From Chloroflexota bacterium (GTDB taxonomy: Bacteria > Chloroflexota > Anaerolineae > Aggregatilineales > J027): a stretch of DNA of 64,000 nucleotides. The translations under genes and the position numbers were made by a program. Location of the stretch: positions 98,468-162,467 of the forward strand of contig JABFGB010000012.1 in the NCBI GenBank assembly GCA_013112715.1, written 5' to 3'. The notes under the pieces are model-generated. The model did no database searches. It saw only the letters and a program-made list of their open reading frames with translations, and was not told the origin of the DNA. This document shows, in pieces, positions 63,031 to 64,000 of this stretch; position 1 is the stretch's first letter, and the number at the start of each line of letters is the position of its first letter.

Positions 63031-63291
63031 TTACTTGCGACCCATCAATGCACGCCCCACCGCGATGAGGATCACCGCGCCCAGCGTCCCGACAATGATG
63101 CGCCCCAGCAGTCCGTTATCATCGGTCACACTGTCTCCACTTGCCAGCGCGATCACCCAACCGCCGACCACTGACCCCAATAAGCCCAGAATGATGTCCA
63201 CAATCGGGCCTTGTTTGCTGGTGCCCATAATGCGACCTGCCAACCAACCGCAAAAAGCCCCAATTAGCAGGGTTATCAGCAAACTAATCAT
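63031..63291 (-). CDS. GlsB/YeaQ/YmgE-family membrane protein
   Basis: 86 aa, three hydrophobic segments with the family pattern: LLITLLIGAFCGWLAGRIMG, GPIVDIILGLLGSVVGGWV, LLGRIIVGTLGAVILIAVGRAL. A stress-related membrane protein of unclear role. It stands alone on the minus strand, convergent with the lipoprotein gene. Confidence 0.85.
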   Translation of the reverse strand: MISLLITLLIGAFCGWLAGRIMGTSKQGPIVDIILGLLGSVVGGWVIALASGDSVTDDNGLLGRIIVGTLGAVILIAVGRALMGRK

Positions 63292-63395
63292 CGTGATTTC
63301 TCCCTTCGCTGTTTGCTCAATTTGTAGGATTATGAGTGTACGCCGTTCCTCAAAATTGGGAAAGCAATGGGCCAGAGCGAACTAGGTAGATTCAT

Positions 63396-64000
63396 TCAAC
63401 TTTTGGAAAGGCGATAGTTGGCGATGTCGTGGCGGATGGCATAGGTGGCAGCCTCAACTCGGTTGGTCACATTCAATTTATCTAAAATTCCGCTGACATG
63501 ATTTCGCACAGTCTTGTCGCTCAGTACCAGCGCCTTGGCGATTTCGGCGTTGTTGTGACCCTGCGCCAATAAATGCAGCACCTCTAATTCGCGTTCAGTC
63601 AATGCTTCAAAGGGGTCCGGTCTCGTTTCACCCTGTCGGCGCATCATGGCAAGTACGCGCCGGGTGATGGCCGGATCAAGCAAGGCCGCTCCCTGCCGAA
63701 CCGCATCCAACGCCCGTACCAATTCCCCTGTACCGGCCTGCTTGAGAACATAACCGACTGCTCCGGCACGGATGGCATCGGCAATCAGGGTATCATCTGC
63801 AAATGAGGTCAGCATAATGACTTGAATATAACTCCAGCGCTCGGTGATGGTTCGACAGGCGTCAATCCCACTGCTGCCGGGGGGCATCCGAATATCCATA
63901 ATCACCACATGCGGCTGATGGGTTTCGCATAACCGGATGGCCTCATCTGCCGACCCGACCTCAGCCACAATCTGGGTATCGGGCACTTGTTCCAACACCA
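63396..64000 (-). CDS. NarL/FixJ-type response regulator, start outside window
   Basis: The visible 201 codons start in the receiver domain (TMLEQVPDTQIVAEVGSADEA is the usual helix 1 region). The phospho-acceptor Asp is in VVIMDIRMPPGSSGI; the conserved Thr and Lys are in MLTSF and VLKQAG. An output HTH of the LuxR type follows (FEALTERELEVLHLLAQGHN..IAKALVLSDKTVRNHVSGIL). The VDD start of the receiver lies beyond the right edge, so the 63998 ATG is internal. Its kinase is not in the window. Confidence 0.92.
   Translation of the reverse strand, partial: VLEQVPDTQIVAEVGSADEAIRLCETHQPHVVIMDIRMPPGSSGIDACRTITERWSYIQVIMLTSFADDTLIADAIRAGAVGYVLKQAGTGELVRALDAVRQGAALLDPAITRRVLAMMRRQGETRPDPFEALTERELEVLHLLAQGHNNAEIAKALVLSDKTVRNHVSGILDKLNVTNRVEAATYAIRHDIANYRLSKS

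Overview
The window looks like a chromosomal segment of a moderate-GC bacterium, most likely a Chloroflexota of the Anaerolineae type. This placement is inferred from gene content, not from a marker gene: a Sec-exported (clade II) nitrous oxide reductase, a tagaturonate epimerase in a pectin-sugar locus, many secreted or lipoprotein beta-propeller, TPR, LysM and SH3 proteins, ECF sigma/anti-sigma pairs, patatin and DUF3592 proteins, and dense small intergenic repeats. No rRNA, tRNA, CRISPR array or prophage was seen.

Layout. (1) 1-1828: the first about 609 codons of nosZ on the minus strand, cut by the window edge, with a perfect TGTGA-N6-TCACA palindrome upstream. (2) 2209-21684: a uronate/pectin-oligomer utilisation regulon of two divergent operons. 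On the minus strand lie lacI-uxaC-uxaE-kdgK. On the plus strand lie a family-5 ABC importer (binding protein, two permeases, two ATPases), a heparinase II/III-like lyase, ogl, kduI, kduD, kdgF, an SDR-type fructuronate reductase, uxuA and kdgA. Together they make two complete routes. Saturated: galacturonate -> tagaturonate -> fructuronate -> mannonate -> KDG. Unsaturated: unsaturated monouronate -> DKI -> DKII -> KDG. Both converge on KDPG and pyruvate plus glyceraldehyde-3-phosphate. Three evenly spaced LacI operators and a strong promoter sit between the operons. (3) 21800-31854: an orphan tyrosine recombinase, a TetR/SDR pair with three operators, a methyltransferase, membrane and lipoproteins, an antitoxin-like gene whose 3' end comes from a small repeat element, an EamA transporter and a beta-propeller protein.

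(4) 32256-41761: an SH3 protein and then a rearranged block. A pectinacetylesterase-like gene is split: its start is at 33545-33745 on plus and its remainder at 40434-41227 on minus. The intervening 7.5 kb (sensor kinase, ClC channel, DUF1003 gene with two upstream leader ORFs) fits a simple inversion with 5-bp AAGCC microhomology at both ends. (5) 41911-48942: a duplicated-domain membrane protein, a patatin followed by a Yip1-like gene and a stray copy of the patatin 3' end, an isolated histidine-kinase dimerisation domain, an SDR, a Gmd-like dehydratase, and a MerR/thioredoxin pair. (6) 49110-64000: SUKH, HEAT-repeat, Hsp70-like, PadR, DUF3592, a second ClC, DinB-like, WYL, MFS and TPR genes, an ECF sigma/anti-sigma pair, a lipoprotein with a switch-like leader, a GlsB-type membrane protein, and a NarL-type response regulator cut by the right edge.

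Three dispersed short repeat families run through the window. Family A is a core with a CACGG/CCGTG hairpin (8 copies). Family B is a roughly 157-bp MITE-like element with GAGGCTTGTCCG termini and a central 20-bp palindrome (4 copies). Family C is a two-hairpin G/C-rich unit that B seems to insert into. Several sit inside the pectin operon, but only in its gaps.
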